From Hoeflea_A sp965204935 (GTDB lineage Bacteria; Pseudomonadota; Alphaproteobacteria; Rhizobiales; Rhizobiaceae): 64,000 nt of DNA. A program made the translations under genes and the position numbers. The notes beneath the pieces were generated by a model. That model was not told the origin of the DNA. It was given only the letters and a program-made list of their open reading frames with translations, and did no database searches. Of this stretch, positions 7,754 through 16,039 are shown piece by piece. The stretch is taken from the NCBI RefSeq assembly GCF_965204935.1, contig NZ_CBDBFO010000002.1. The stretch is one strand, 5' to 3'. How positions within the stretch are numbered: the first letter of the stretch is position 1; every line of letters starts with the position of its first letter.

Positions 7754-10433
7754 TGATAACCGCCTGAATCTCGGAACGGCACGAACCGCAATTCGTTCCC
7801 GCGCTCGTGGTCCGGCCGATCGCCTCCATATCCTGGCACCCGTCATCGATCGCCGCGTTGATCTGGTTGAGCCCCACGGACAGGCAGGAACAGACGATGC
7901 GCCCGGGGTCGGGCCTTCCGCTGCCCGGCTGTCCGGCGACGACAAGGAAGCGGCTGCGCGGATCGTCGAATTCCTGCAGCAACGCCTCTGCCAGATGGGC
8001 CCTTGCAACATCGATCGGCCTCTGCCCGCGAAATACGGCACAGATCAGGCGATCATCCCTGAAAAGCGCCACCCTTTCCGACCCGGTGGCCTCGTCACGA
8101 TAGGTCAGCAATCCGGCACCGTCAGACGCTTTCGTCATCGCGTTTGCCTGATCGCTGATGTCTTCCTGAGGAACGAGATTTGCAAACTCGACACTCCACC
8201 CGCCAATTTCCCTGGAAATCGCCCAGTAGTCGGTTGCCAGGACTGGGGGCCTTTCAGCGAAAACCGCAAAACCGTATTGCGCCACCGGCAACGCCGCGAC
8301 GCGAACGGCCACGTTCTTCGACGCGGGCTGACCGGACAAAGCATCGACCGTCGGCGGAACCAGCGCGTTGATCCTGCCGCTCGCCGTGTACTGGTCGTTC
8401 CAGTGCATCGGGACAAAAACCGAGCCCCGCGCCTGCCGGTCGGAAAGAAGGACACGAGCCGTCATTGATCCATGGGCGCCTTCGACACGCACCAGCATCC
8501 CGGGTCCGATCCCGAGCGCAGCCGCGTCATCGGGGTGGATTTCACAATAGGGCTCCGTCACATGCGCCGAGAGACGGTGGCTCTTTCCGGTGCGTGTCAT
8601 GGTGTGCCAGTGATCGCGCACGCGGCCCGTGTTCAACAGCAACGGAAAGGCGTCAGTGGTTCTTTCGGGACAGTTTGCATTGATGGTGACAAAACGCGCG
8701 CGGCCGGTTTCCGTGTAGTAACGCCCATCGGCGAAGAACCGTTTTTCGCCCCCCGCATCACTCTCCGCCAGCGGCCACTGGAACGGCATCATCCGGTCGA
8801 AATCAGCATCGGTGATAACACCATGCGCAGCAAGATCGAGATCGCGTGACCCGTTGTTCTCGAACCCAGTGAGTGCGGCATGCTCCCGGTAGATTTCGGC
8901 TGGGCCACGATAGTCGAATGCCTCGGTGAATCCCATCCGGCGGGCCACCTGGCACACATGCCACCAGTCGGGTTTGGCTTCGCCGGGCGCAGGCATGAAC
9001 GCTCGCTGACGGGAGATGCGCCGCTCCGAATTGGTCACAGTGCCGTCCTTCTCGCCCCAGGCAAGCGCCGGCAGGCGCACATGGGCATGACGGGCCGTAT
9101 CGGTGTCCGCCATGACATCGGAAACAACCACGAAGGGACAATTCTCCAGCGCGGCTTCGACGGCCTTTGCATCGGGAAGCGAGTCGACCGGATTGGTCGC
9201 CATGATCCACAGTGCCTTGATACGCCCCGCGCCAACTGCCTTGAAGAGATCGACGGCCTTGAGCCCTGGCCTGTCGGCGATCCGATCCGTTCCCCAGAAC
9301 CTCTTGACGATATCGCGGTGCGCGGCGTTTTCGATTTCCATATGCGCGGCGAGCATGTTCGCCAGCCCGCCGACCTCGCGGCCGCCCATGGCGTTCGGTT
9401 GACCAGTGACAGAGAACGGGCCGGCACCCGGCTTTCCGATTCGGCCCGTCGCAAGGTGGCAATTGATGATCGCGTTGACCTTGTCGGTCCCACCCGACGA
9501 CTGGTTGACGCCCTGGCTGTAGATCGTCACGGCCTTTTCGGTCCCGGCAAAGAGCCTGTAGAACGCATCGACCTGTTCCACCGGCAATCCGGTCTGTCTG
9601 GCAATTTCAGACGCCGACAGCGCCTGGGCAGCCTTGAGCGCGTCGTCGAAACCATCCGTATGCTCTTCGACATAGGTTCTGTCGAGACGTCCGGCGGCAG
9701 CCAGATGTGCGAGCAGCCCGCTGAAGAGCGCCGCATCCCCGTCGGCCCTGATGGCAAGATGCATGTCTGCTATATGATCCGTCATCGTCGCGCGCGGATC
9801 GATGAGCACAATGCGCATGTGTGGGCGGGCTGCCTTTGCGGCATGCAGGCGCTGATAGATCACCGGATGGCACCAGGCAAGGTTGGATCCGGTTATCACC
9901 ACGAGGTCGGCCAGTTCCAGATCTTCATAGGTTCCCGGAACCGTGTCGGACCCAAATGCACGGCGGTGCCCGGCGACGCTCGATGCCATGCAGAGCCGCG
10001 AATTCGTGTCGATATTGGCCGAGCCGATGAAACCTTTCATGAGCTTGTTTGCGACATAATAGTCTTCGGTCAGCAATTGCCCGGACACATAGAAGGCGAC
10101 ACTGTCGGGGCCATGATCGGCGACCGCCTCCGAGAACCGCCGTGCCACCAGATCGAGCGCGTCGTCCCAGGGAACACGCCGGTTTCCGATCTGCGGAAAC
10201 AGCAGCCGACCATCAAGGTCGACTGTTTCGCCAAGCGCTGATCCCTTGGAGCACAGCTTGCCGTAATTGGCCGGATGCTCATGGTCGCCCCTGACCGAAA
10301 TCGAACCATCGGGGTGGCGACCGGCGAGGATACCGCAGCCGACCCCGCAATAGGGGCATGTGGTCCGCACAGCCCGCGATGCCGCGTCTTGCTCCCCTAC
10401 CCGGTTGACCTGATGTATTTCAGCCGTGGTCAT
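7725..10433 (-). CDS. nasA: Assimilatory nitrate reductase catalytic subunit
   Basis: A 902-residue molybdopterin oxidoreductase that reduces nitrate to nitrite in the cytoplasm. The N-terminus has the [4Fe-4S] motif TTCPYCGVGCGI. SKGSALGETV, the Mo-bisMGD body (for example GSNLAWCHPV and NQSSGGTDKVNAI) and the C-terminal dinucleotide-binding domain (LNTGRVRDHWHTMTRTGKSH) follow. The last ~60 residues form a BFD-like [2Fe-2S] domain (CSCLSVGLNQI ... GTNCGSCRSEI), as in Klebsiella-type NasA. The start ATG overlaps the nirD stop codon (ATGA), so the two are translationally coupled. The gene looks intact. Confidence 0.95.
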   Translation of the reverse strand: MTTAEIHQVNRVGEQDAASRAVRTTCPYCGVGCGILAGRHPDGSISVRGDHEHPANYGKLCSKGSALGETVDLDGRLLFPQIGNRRVPWDDALDLVARRFSEAVADHGPDSVAFYVSGQLLTEDYYVANKLMKGFIGSANIDTNSRLCMASSVAGHRRAFGSDTVPGTYEDLELADLVVITGSNLAWCHPVIYQRLHAAKAARPHMRIVLIDPRATMTDHIADMHLAIRADGDAALFSGLLAHLAAAGRLDRTYVEEHTDGFDDALKAAQALSASEIARQTGLPVEQVDAFYRLFAGTEKAVTIYSQGVNQSSGGTDKVNAIINCHLATGRIGKPGAGPFSVTGQPNAMGGREVGGLANMLAAHMEIENAAHRDIVKRFWGTDRIADRPGLKAVDLFKAVGAGRIKALWIMATNPVDSLPDAKAVEAALENCPFVVVSDVMADTDTARHAHVRLPALAWGEKDGTVTNSERRISRQRAFMPAPGEAKPDWWHVCQVARRMGFTEAFDYRGPAEIYREHAALTGFENNGSRDLDLAAHGVITDADFDRMMPFQWPLAESDAGGEKRFFADGRYYTETGRARFVTINANCPERTTDAFPLLLNTGRVRDHWHTMTRTGKSHRLSAHVTEPYCEIHPDDAAALGIGPGMLVRVEGAHGSMTARVLLSDRQARGSVFVPMHWNDQYTASGRINALVPPTVDALSGQPASKNVAVRVAALPVAQYGFAVFAERPPVLATDYWAISREIGGWSVEFANLVPQEDISDQANAMTKASDGAGLLTYRDEATGSERVALFRDDRLICAVFRGQRPIDVARAHLAEALLQEFDDPRSRFLVVAGQPGSGRPDPGRIVCSCLSVGLNQINAAIDDGCQDMEAIGRTTSAGTNCGSCRSEIQAVINERSSEAAE

Positions 10434-10753
10434 CGCCCCTCGCCGAGTGCAAGAAGAACCATATCGCCCTCCACCTTAACCGCAAAGGCCGCAGTCGAAC
10501 CATCATCGGCGCCTTGGGCCTGCCCGGATTCCAGTGAAATGACCCAGTTGTGCAACGGACAGGTCACACAGCCATCATGGACGATGCCCTGGCTGAGCGG
10601 GCCGCCTTTATGGGGACATCGATCCTCGAGTGCAAAGACCCGGTCGTCGGCGGTACGGAACACGGCGATGGTCGTCTCGCCATACTCGACACAGCGCGCA
10701 CCACGTCGCGGGATATCGTTGAGCGCGCCGACGGCGACCCAGTTCTGTGTCAT
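10430..10753 (-). CDS. nirD: Nitrite reductase small subunit (Rieske-type)
   Basis: A 107-residue protein starting MTQNWVAVGAL. It has the Rieske-like motifs CPHKGGPLSQG and CPLHNW, with overall length as in NirD. It pairs with NirB in NADH-dependent assimilatory nitrite reduction. The ATG at 10753 lies just after the nirB stop (10759). The frame is open further upstream but that part is nirB. Its own sequence looks intact even though nirB upstream is interrupted twice, so expression may be reduced by polarity. Confidence 0.9.
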   Translation of the reverse strand: MTQNWVAVGALNDIPRRGARCVEYGETTIAVFRTADDRVFALEDRCPHKGGPLSQGIVHDGCVTCPLHNWVISLESGQAQGADDGSTAAFAVKVEGDMVLLALGEGR

Positions 10754-10758
10754 CGCGT

Positions 10759-11576
10759 TCACTGCGCTGCCTCCAGGGAGATCGTCGCCATTGGGCGAAA
10801 CTCGTGCTTGTCGGCGCCCGATACGCGCTCGGACCACGGATCGACCTGCGCAAATTGCTGCGAAAAGACGAAACGGTCATAGTAGGCTTTGCGCTTTGCA
10901 TCATCATCCATGATCTGCTTTCGCACCTCGTCATAACCGATGCGCTTCGCCCATTTGTAGATGCGTTCAAGATAGCGTCCCTGCTCCCGGTACATCTGGA
11001 CGAGCGCCACGATATGTTCGAGCACGGCGTCCTCGCTGGTCACCAGGCCCAGCACCTCTGTACCCTTGATATCGAGGCCGGCCGCGCCGGCAAAATGGAT
11101 TTCATAGCCGGAATCGACACAGATCACTCCGACATCCTTGCACGTCGCTTCGGCGCAATTGCGCGGGCAGCCGGAGACTGCCATCTTCACCTTTGCCGGT
11201 GTCCATGAGCCCCACATGAATTTCTCGATGCGCACGCCGAGGCCTGTGGAATCCTGTGTACCGAAGCGGCACCAGTCGGTCCCGACACAGGTTTTTACCG
11301 TCCTCAGCCCCTTGGCGTAGGCATGGCCTGAAACAAACCCGGCTTTGCCCAGATCCGCCCAGACGGCCGGCAAATCCTCCTTCTTGATGCCCAACATGTC
11401 GATGCGCTGGCCACCGGTGACCTTAACGGTCGGGATCTCGAAACGGTCGACGACATCGGCGATCGCCCGCAGTTCCTTGGCGCTCGTCTGTCCGCCCCAC
11501 ATGCGCGGAACCACGGAATAAGTGCCGTCCTTCTGGATATTTGCGTGCACGCGCTCGTTGATGAAGCGTGACTGGT
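10759..11576 (-). pseudogene. nirB: nirB 3' part (siroheme/[4Fe-4S] domains) after group II intron
   Basis: The C-terminal exon of the assimilatory nitrite reductase large subunit. It carries the ferredoxin-nitrite reductase half-domain (SRFINERVHANIQKDGTY, WGGQTS) and the siroheme/[4Fe-4S] cysteines (TCVGTDWCRFG and SGCPRNCAEA). Joining 11576 to 13464 across the intron gives ...PDEYADD-Y-QSRFINERV, the sequence expected of uninterrupted NirB, with the split codon T|AC restored. All three nirB pieces together make 2457 nt (819 codons), the normal length. The IS5 insertion further upstream still breaks the gene. The open frame entering the intron is not a real N-terminus. Confidence 0.9.
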
Positions 11577-13463
11577 GTCGAGTAGCCGAGGGGAATTTCA
11601 CCCCTCGGCCCTCACAGAACCGGACTTGAGACTCTCGCCTCATCCGGCTCCTACTCTCCAGCCTCCGGTCGAATACCGAGTTGCCACAGGACAAAAAGGT
11701 TGGGGTCCCGTCGCGCGATACGTCCCAGCCAATGCGTGGACGCCCGCTCCCGGCGTCTGAACCGTTTATATTTCCGTCGCGCCCAGCGGGCGAGGGCCAC
11801 GTTCACCTGACGCAGCACCTGAACGCACTTCGAGCGGTAATAGCGCCCGTAGTAGTTCATCCAGCCTCGCACCGCCGGATTAATCAGGCGGGCCAGATCC
11901 TCCAGGGTCTGATTGTTCCTGGTGGATGCCATCCGCCACTCGCGGATGGTCCTGCGCACCGCCTTCGCCGCTTGAACACTGATCGCCGGCAGGAAGCTGA
12001 CGAAGTAGTGTCCCCACCGGTTCCTGGCTCGCCGAGGCTGGAACGTAAAGCCGAGAAAGTCGAACTTGACCCGCTCGTGTTCCTGCCTGCGGTCATCGTC
12101 CTTGCAGTAGACGATTTTGGTCTTCGTCGGATGCAATTCCAGACCGCAATCGGCCAGCCGTTTCCGGATGGCCTCCAACACCGCCTGCGCCTCTCCTTCG
12201 CTCCTGCAGTGAACGACTGCATCATCCGCGTAACGTTCAAAGCGGACGTTTGGATGGTTTCGTTCCATCCACGAGTCGAACGCGTAGTGCAGGAAGAGAT
12301 TGGCGAGAATCGGACTGATTGGTGAGCCTTGCGGCGTTCCCTTGGTCCGTTCTTCCCGGGTGCCGTCCGGTCGCTCGACAGCAGCGCGAAGCCACCGCCC
12401 AACGTACAGCCGGATCCAGGCCAGGTCAGTGTGATGTGCAACGGCACGTTCGATCAGGTCATGCGGAATCGAATCAAAAAATGCTTTGATATCAAGATCG
12501 ATCACCCAGTCGAACGTCCAGCAGCGTTTCCGTGCCACTCCGACCGCATCAAGCGCCGAACGACCGGGCCGATAGCCATAGGAATCACGGTGGAACATCG
12601 GTTCCACCATTGGTTCCAGAACCATCTTCACAGCCGTTTGCGCCACGCGGTCGGCGATCGTCGGAATGCCAAGAGGTCGAAGACCGCCCCCACTTTTGGG
12701 TATCTCGACGAGCCGCACCGGCGGCGGGTGATACGAGCCCGACGACATCCGGTTCCAGACCTTGTAAAGGTTTCCCCCGAGGTCTTCCTCGAATGCTGCC
12801 ATAGACACGCCGTCAACACCGCCCGCGCCGCGATTCGCCCGTACCTGTCGGTAGGCGTCCCAGACCAGCCGCTTCGGAATTTCGAATGGCTTTGCCTCAG
12901 ACAACGGCTCCTCCCATCTCTGGTTGGCCGCCGTCTTCGGCTGGAGAGCCGGGTCCCTTCGCTCTACCCGCATTACCGGGTTTCATCACTAATACGGACC
13001 CGTCCGCCCCTGTGCTCCGCTTCGGTACTCGGCTCCTTGCGGGTCTGCCGCTTGGAGGTCTCCCTTGGCATCGGAGCGCCAGGTTCCCACGTTCCACACA
13101 GGAGCCTCTCGCTGGTCTCACGCCATCTTTATGCCGGTCGCCGCTCGGACAGTCAGCAGGCATCCTCCGAACTTCGTCCCAGGCCAACGACTGGAGCCTG
13201 GTTTCGGCGACATCCCTACGCTTTCGACACTTCATCAACGGTTCACTCGCGTTCGTCTTACCAGCAGTCACCTGACGGGTAATCCCCGCCTTTTCCACAA
13301 CGCTCGCCACCCCGGCCATTGGGCCAGAGCAGCTTGTGGCGGTTTGGACCCTGGTCCTGCAACCCGAGCCCGAGGGGCCTTCCCTCATCTCCTGTGTAGC
13401 AAGGTGCTCAAAGTCAGTACTGCTACGTCATCAGAACCTCCTCTTCGCACCGTCGTGGCGCAC
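11577..13463 (-). mobile_element. Group II intron copy A inside nirB (RmInt1-like, 1887 bp)
   Basis: On the minus strand the intron starts GTGCGCCACG (group II 5' consensus GUGYG) at 13463 and ends CTACTCGAC at 11577 (3' AY). Domain V is recognisable at 11617-11650: a 34-nt hairpin starting GAGCCGGAT and ending AGTCCGGTTC. Domain VI follows at about 11583-11610. Splicing at these ends restores the nirB frame exactly. The length and the endonuclease-less RT resemble Sinorhizobium RmInt1 (class D/IIB3) as I know it. Identical copies occur at 50633-52519 and 52520-54406, which points to recent mobility. Confidence 0.95.
11651..12973 (-). CDS. ltrA: Group II intron reverse transcriptase/maturase (copy A)
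   Basis: A 440-residue intron-encoded protein in domain IV. The RT domain blocks are visible: RPLGIPTIADRVAQ, DSYGYRPGRSALDA, VIDLDIKAFFDSIPHDL, GTPQGSPISPILANLFLHY, the catalytic RYADDAVVH, and KFDFLGFTF. The maturase (X) domain follows, with WMNYYGRYYRSKC near the C-terminus. No C-terminal HNH endonuclease is present, as in RmInt1-type introns that home into single-stranded replication-fork DNA. It promotes splicing of its own intron RNA and retrohoming. The translated protein is identical in all three copies in this window. Confidence 0.95.
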   Translation of the reverse strand: MRVERRDPALQPKTAANQRWEEPLSEAKPFEIPKRLVWDAYRQVRANRGAGGVDGVSMAAFEEDLGGNLYKVWNRMSSGSYHPPPVRLVEIPKSGGGLRPLGIPTIADRVAQTAVKMVLEPMVEPMFHRDSYGYRPGRSALDAVGVARKRCWTFDWVIDLDIKAFFDSIPHDLIERAVAHHTDLAWIRLYVGRWLRAAVERPDGTREERTKGTPQGSPISPILANLFLHYAFDSWMERNHPNVRFERYADDAVVHCRSEGEAQAVLEAIRKRLADCGLELHPTKTKIVYCKDDDRRQEHERVKFDFLGFTFQPRRARNRWGHYFVSFLPAISVQAAKAVRRTIREWRMASTRNNQTLEDLARLINPAVRGWMNYYGRYYRSKCVQVLRQVNVALARWARRKYKRFRRRERASTHWLGRIARRDPNLFVLWQLGIRPEAGE

Positions 13464-13928
13464 AATCATCCGCGTATTCATCCGGCCAATCGCAGACGAG
13501 ATAGTAGTTGAGCGCCGGCCGGCACTTGGCGCAGCCGCAGGCCGTCTTCCATTCAAGCTCCTGCATAACGGCCGGAATGGTCTTTAGCTCCTTGGCCTTG
13601 ATCAGCCGCCGGACATCATCATGGCCAAGATCCGTGCAGCCGCACATCGATGCGACCGCCGCAGGATTGTACTGATCGCCCAGCGTCAGCGCCATGAGCT
13701 GCTCAACGAGGCCGGTGCAACTGCCGCAGGAGGCAGACGCCTTGGTATGGGCACGCACATCATCCAGCGAGGTCAGGCTCTTGCTGGTGATCGCGTCGGT
13801 GATCGTTTCCTTGCAAATGCCGTTGCAGCCGCAGATTTCTGCATCATCCGGCAGGGCTGCAACGGCCGCCAAAGGGTCCGCGGAAGCGCCCCCCTGATAG
13901 GCCTGTCCGAAGATCAACGTATCTCTGA
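13464..13928 (-). pseudogene. nirB: nirB middle part (BFD-like [2Fe-2S] domains) between IS5 and intron
   Basis: This fragment begins after the IS element with LRDTLIFGQAYQGG and carries two cysteine clusters of the BFD type (CGCNGICKETI ... SCGSCTGLVEQL, and CGCTDLGHDDVR ... CGCAKCRPALNYYL). It ends at codons for PDEYADD, where the group II intron starts. It lacks its own start codon. Bases 13926-13928 (tga) are one copy of the 3-bp target duplication. Without the IS it would read straight on from the N-terminal fragment (ADL-R-DTLIFGQ). Confidence 0.9.
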
Positions 13929-14860
13929 GAGCCGGATTCAAAAGTTATTCAAACGTAACAATACCTTGCGAGACGCCGCGTCATGAACCGGATGCTTGCT
14001 ATGAACGCCCACGCGGTTGAGTTCTGGATGGTCCTCTCCCAGTCCCGGGCCAGTCTGCGGCAGCGCCCGAGCCAGGCGAAAGTTCGTTCCACCACCCATC
14101 GACGCGGCAGAACCTTGAAACCGACTGCGCTGTCGCAGCGCTTGACGGTCTCGACCGTCCAGTCGCCATGCCCCGCGAGCGCTGCTCGCAACTTCGGTCC
14201 CGCATAGGCGCCATCGGCGAAGATGTGGCGCAGCCAGGGGAAGCGGTCGCCGACAGCCCTGATCAGGTCGCAGGCCCCGTCCCTGTCCTGAATGTTGGCG
14301 GCGTGAACGATGATGAACAGCATCAGGCCGATCGTATCGGTGACGATGTGTCGCTTGCGGCCCTTGACCTTCTTGCCGGCGTCATAGCCGCGAACGCCCC
14401 CGCTTTCGGTGGTTTTCACGCTCTGGCTGTCGATCACGCCGGCCGTCGGTGAAGCCGCGCGGCCTTCCAGTTCGCGGGTATTGAGGACCAGGAGGTGATT
14501 GATGGCTGCAAAAAGACCCATGCGGCTCCAGGTGTAGAAATAGCCACGTACCGTCGATACCGGTGGGAACTGCTTCGGCAGCATGCGCCACTGGCAGCCG
14601 CTGGTTGCGATATAAAGGATCGCGTTCATCACCTCGCGCATATCGGTCGTACGCGGTCGTCCACCCCGTTTTGCCGGCGGAATGAACGGGGCAAGTATCG
14701 TCCATTCCTCATCGGTCAAATCGCTTGGAAATCTCAAATGGTCTCTGTTATGTTCGGCGCGGGCGATATCATTCCATGGCATCGTGATTCTCCATCTTCT
14801 TTGAAAAGACTGTTGAATCACAAACCATTGATATCGCTCAACTACTTTTAAATCCGGCTC
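13929..14860 (-). mobile_element. IS5-family insertion sequence, copy 1, in nirB (932 bp)
   Basis: The element is bounded by terminal inverted repeats: GAGCCGGATTCAAAAGT at the left and its near-complement ACTTTTAAATCCGGCTC at the right. It is flanked by the 3-bp repeat TGA (13926-13928 and 14861-14863), fitting the TNA duplication of IS1031/IS427-type IS5 members. It holds a single DDE transposase on the minus strand, the same strand as nirB. The second copy, at 26092-27023, has the same length. Insertion adds an out-of-frame block and stops nirB about six codons into the element. Confidence 0.95.
13949..14782 (-). CDS. IS5-family transposase (copy 1)
   Basis: A 277-residue DDE transposase starting MPWNDIARAEHNRDHLRFP, with the DUF4096-type N-terminus (LTDEEWTILAPFIPP, RGGRPRTTDMREVMNAI). 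The catalytic triad is visible: D in GVIDSQSVKTTES, D in IFADGAYAGPK, and E in WVVERTFAWL. The upstream ATG at 14821 would add 13 residues (MIQQSFQ...) and is less likely. The frame also continues upstream into nirB, but that part is not transposase. The protein is identical to the second copy. Confidence 0.93.
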   Translation of the reverse strand: MPWNDIARAEHNRDHLRFPSDLTDEEWTILAPFIPPAKRGGRPRTTDMREVMNAILYIATSGCQWRMLPKQFPPVSTVRGYFYTWSRMGLFAAINHLLVLNTRELEGRAASPTAGVIDSQSVKTTESGGVRGYDAGKKVKGRKRHIVTDTIGLMLFIIVHAANIQDRDGACDLIRAVGDRFPWLRHIFADGAYAGPKLRAALAGHGDWTVETVKRCDSAVGFKVLPRRWVVERTFAWLGRCRRLARDWERTIQNSTAWAFIASIRFMTRRLARYCYV

Positions 14861-16037
14861 TGAGATCCGCGATGTCGGTCTGTTTCTTGTGCAGGTCCGT
14901 GAACCAGGCGCCGTCCGCTGTCTCACCGTAAAGCACCACGCCGATGATGCGGTTCTCCTGCAAGACCAGCCTTTTGTAGATGCCAGCCGTCGCATCGCGC
15001 AAAACGATTTCCTCGCGGTCATCCCCTTCCGCGAAATCGCCTAGCGAGAACAGGTCAACACCCGTGACCTTGAGCTTGGTCGGTGTTTCCAGGTGCTGGA
15101 AAGCTTCCGTCGGAACCCCGGCCAGGTGACCGGCCGCGACACGCGCCATCTGATAGAGTGGTGCAACGAGGCCATAGACATGCCCGTCGACTTCCGCGCA
15201 TTCGCCCAGCGAATAGATATCCGGATCGCTGGTGCGCATGCAGCCGTCGACCACGATGCCGCGTTCCACCTCGAGTTCGGCCGCCTTGCCAAGGCTCGAA
15301 TTGGGCCGGATGCCGGCGGCCATGACGACGAGCGAGGCAGGAATGACGGTCCCGTCATCGAGTTCAACACCTTCGACGGCACCGTCGCCGATAATCGCCT
15401 TCGTCGTGGCCTTGGTTATGATCCTGATGCCCCGCGCCTCCAGCTCCCGCTGCAGCAGGTAGCCGGCGGAAGCATCAAGCTGTCGCTCCATGAGCGTCGG
15501 CATCAGGTGCAGCACCGTCACGTCCATGCCGCGTTCCTTCAGGCCGGCCGCTGCTTCGAGCCCGAGCAGTCCACCTCCGATCACGACGGCTTTGCTGCGT
15601 GACTGGGCAGCGAGCAGCATGGCGCTGACGTCGTCAAGGTCGCGATAGGTCAGGACGCCCGGAAGGTCATGACCGGGCACGGGTATCACGAATGGTACGG
15701 AGCCGGTTGCAATCACCAGCTTGTCGTAGGTCTGTGTCACACCCTGATCGGACGTCACCGTCTTTGCATTTCGGTCGATGGCTTCGACCCGGTGGCCCTT
15801 GTAGAGGGTAATGCCGCGCTCGACATACCAACCGTCTCCATGGATGATGATTTCCTCAAAGCGTTTTTCGCCGGAGAGCACAGGCGACAGCATGATACGG
15901 TCATAATTGACCCGTGGTTCGGCGTTGAAGATCGTGACGTCATAGGCGTCGGGTGCCTGCTCGAAGAGATGTTCTAGCATGCGGCCCGGCGCCATTCCGT
16001 TGCCGATGATCACCAGTTTCTTCTTCATGGATGTCAT
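14861..16037 (-). pseudogene. nirB: nirB 5' part (FAD/NAD(P)H domain), cut by IS5
   Basis: About 392 codons of the N-terminal pyridine-nucleotide-disulfide oxidoreductase domain of NirB: LVIIGNGMAPGRMLEHL (FAD site), LVIATGS, VIGGGLLGLEAAAGL (NAD(P)H site) and VMAAGIRPN. The reading frame runs into the IS5 element and stops at 14838 after LRAGFKSS, so only a truncated NADH-oxidising domain can be made. It starts at ATG 16037, three bases after the end of the nrtCD gene, and belongs to the nrt operon. Confidence 0.92.
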
Positions 16038-16039
16038 TC

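Noticed and set aside
8880..10241. A 453-codon plus-strand frame antisense to nasA
   Set aside because: Shadow of a well-recognised molybdopterin enzyme; composition and sequence look non-biological.
12329..13282. Plus-strand frame of 317 codons over the 5' half of the group II intron (and its two copies)
   Set aside because: It runs antisense to the RT gene and the intron RNA domains; no protein similarity is visible.
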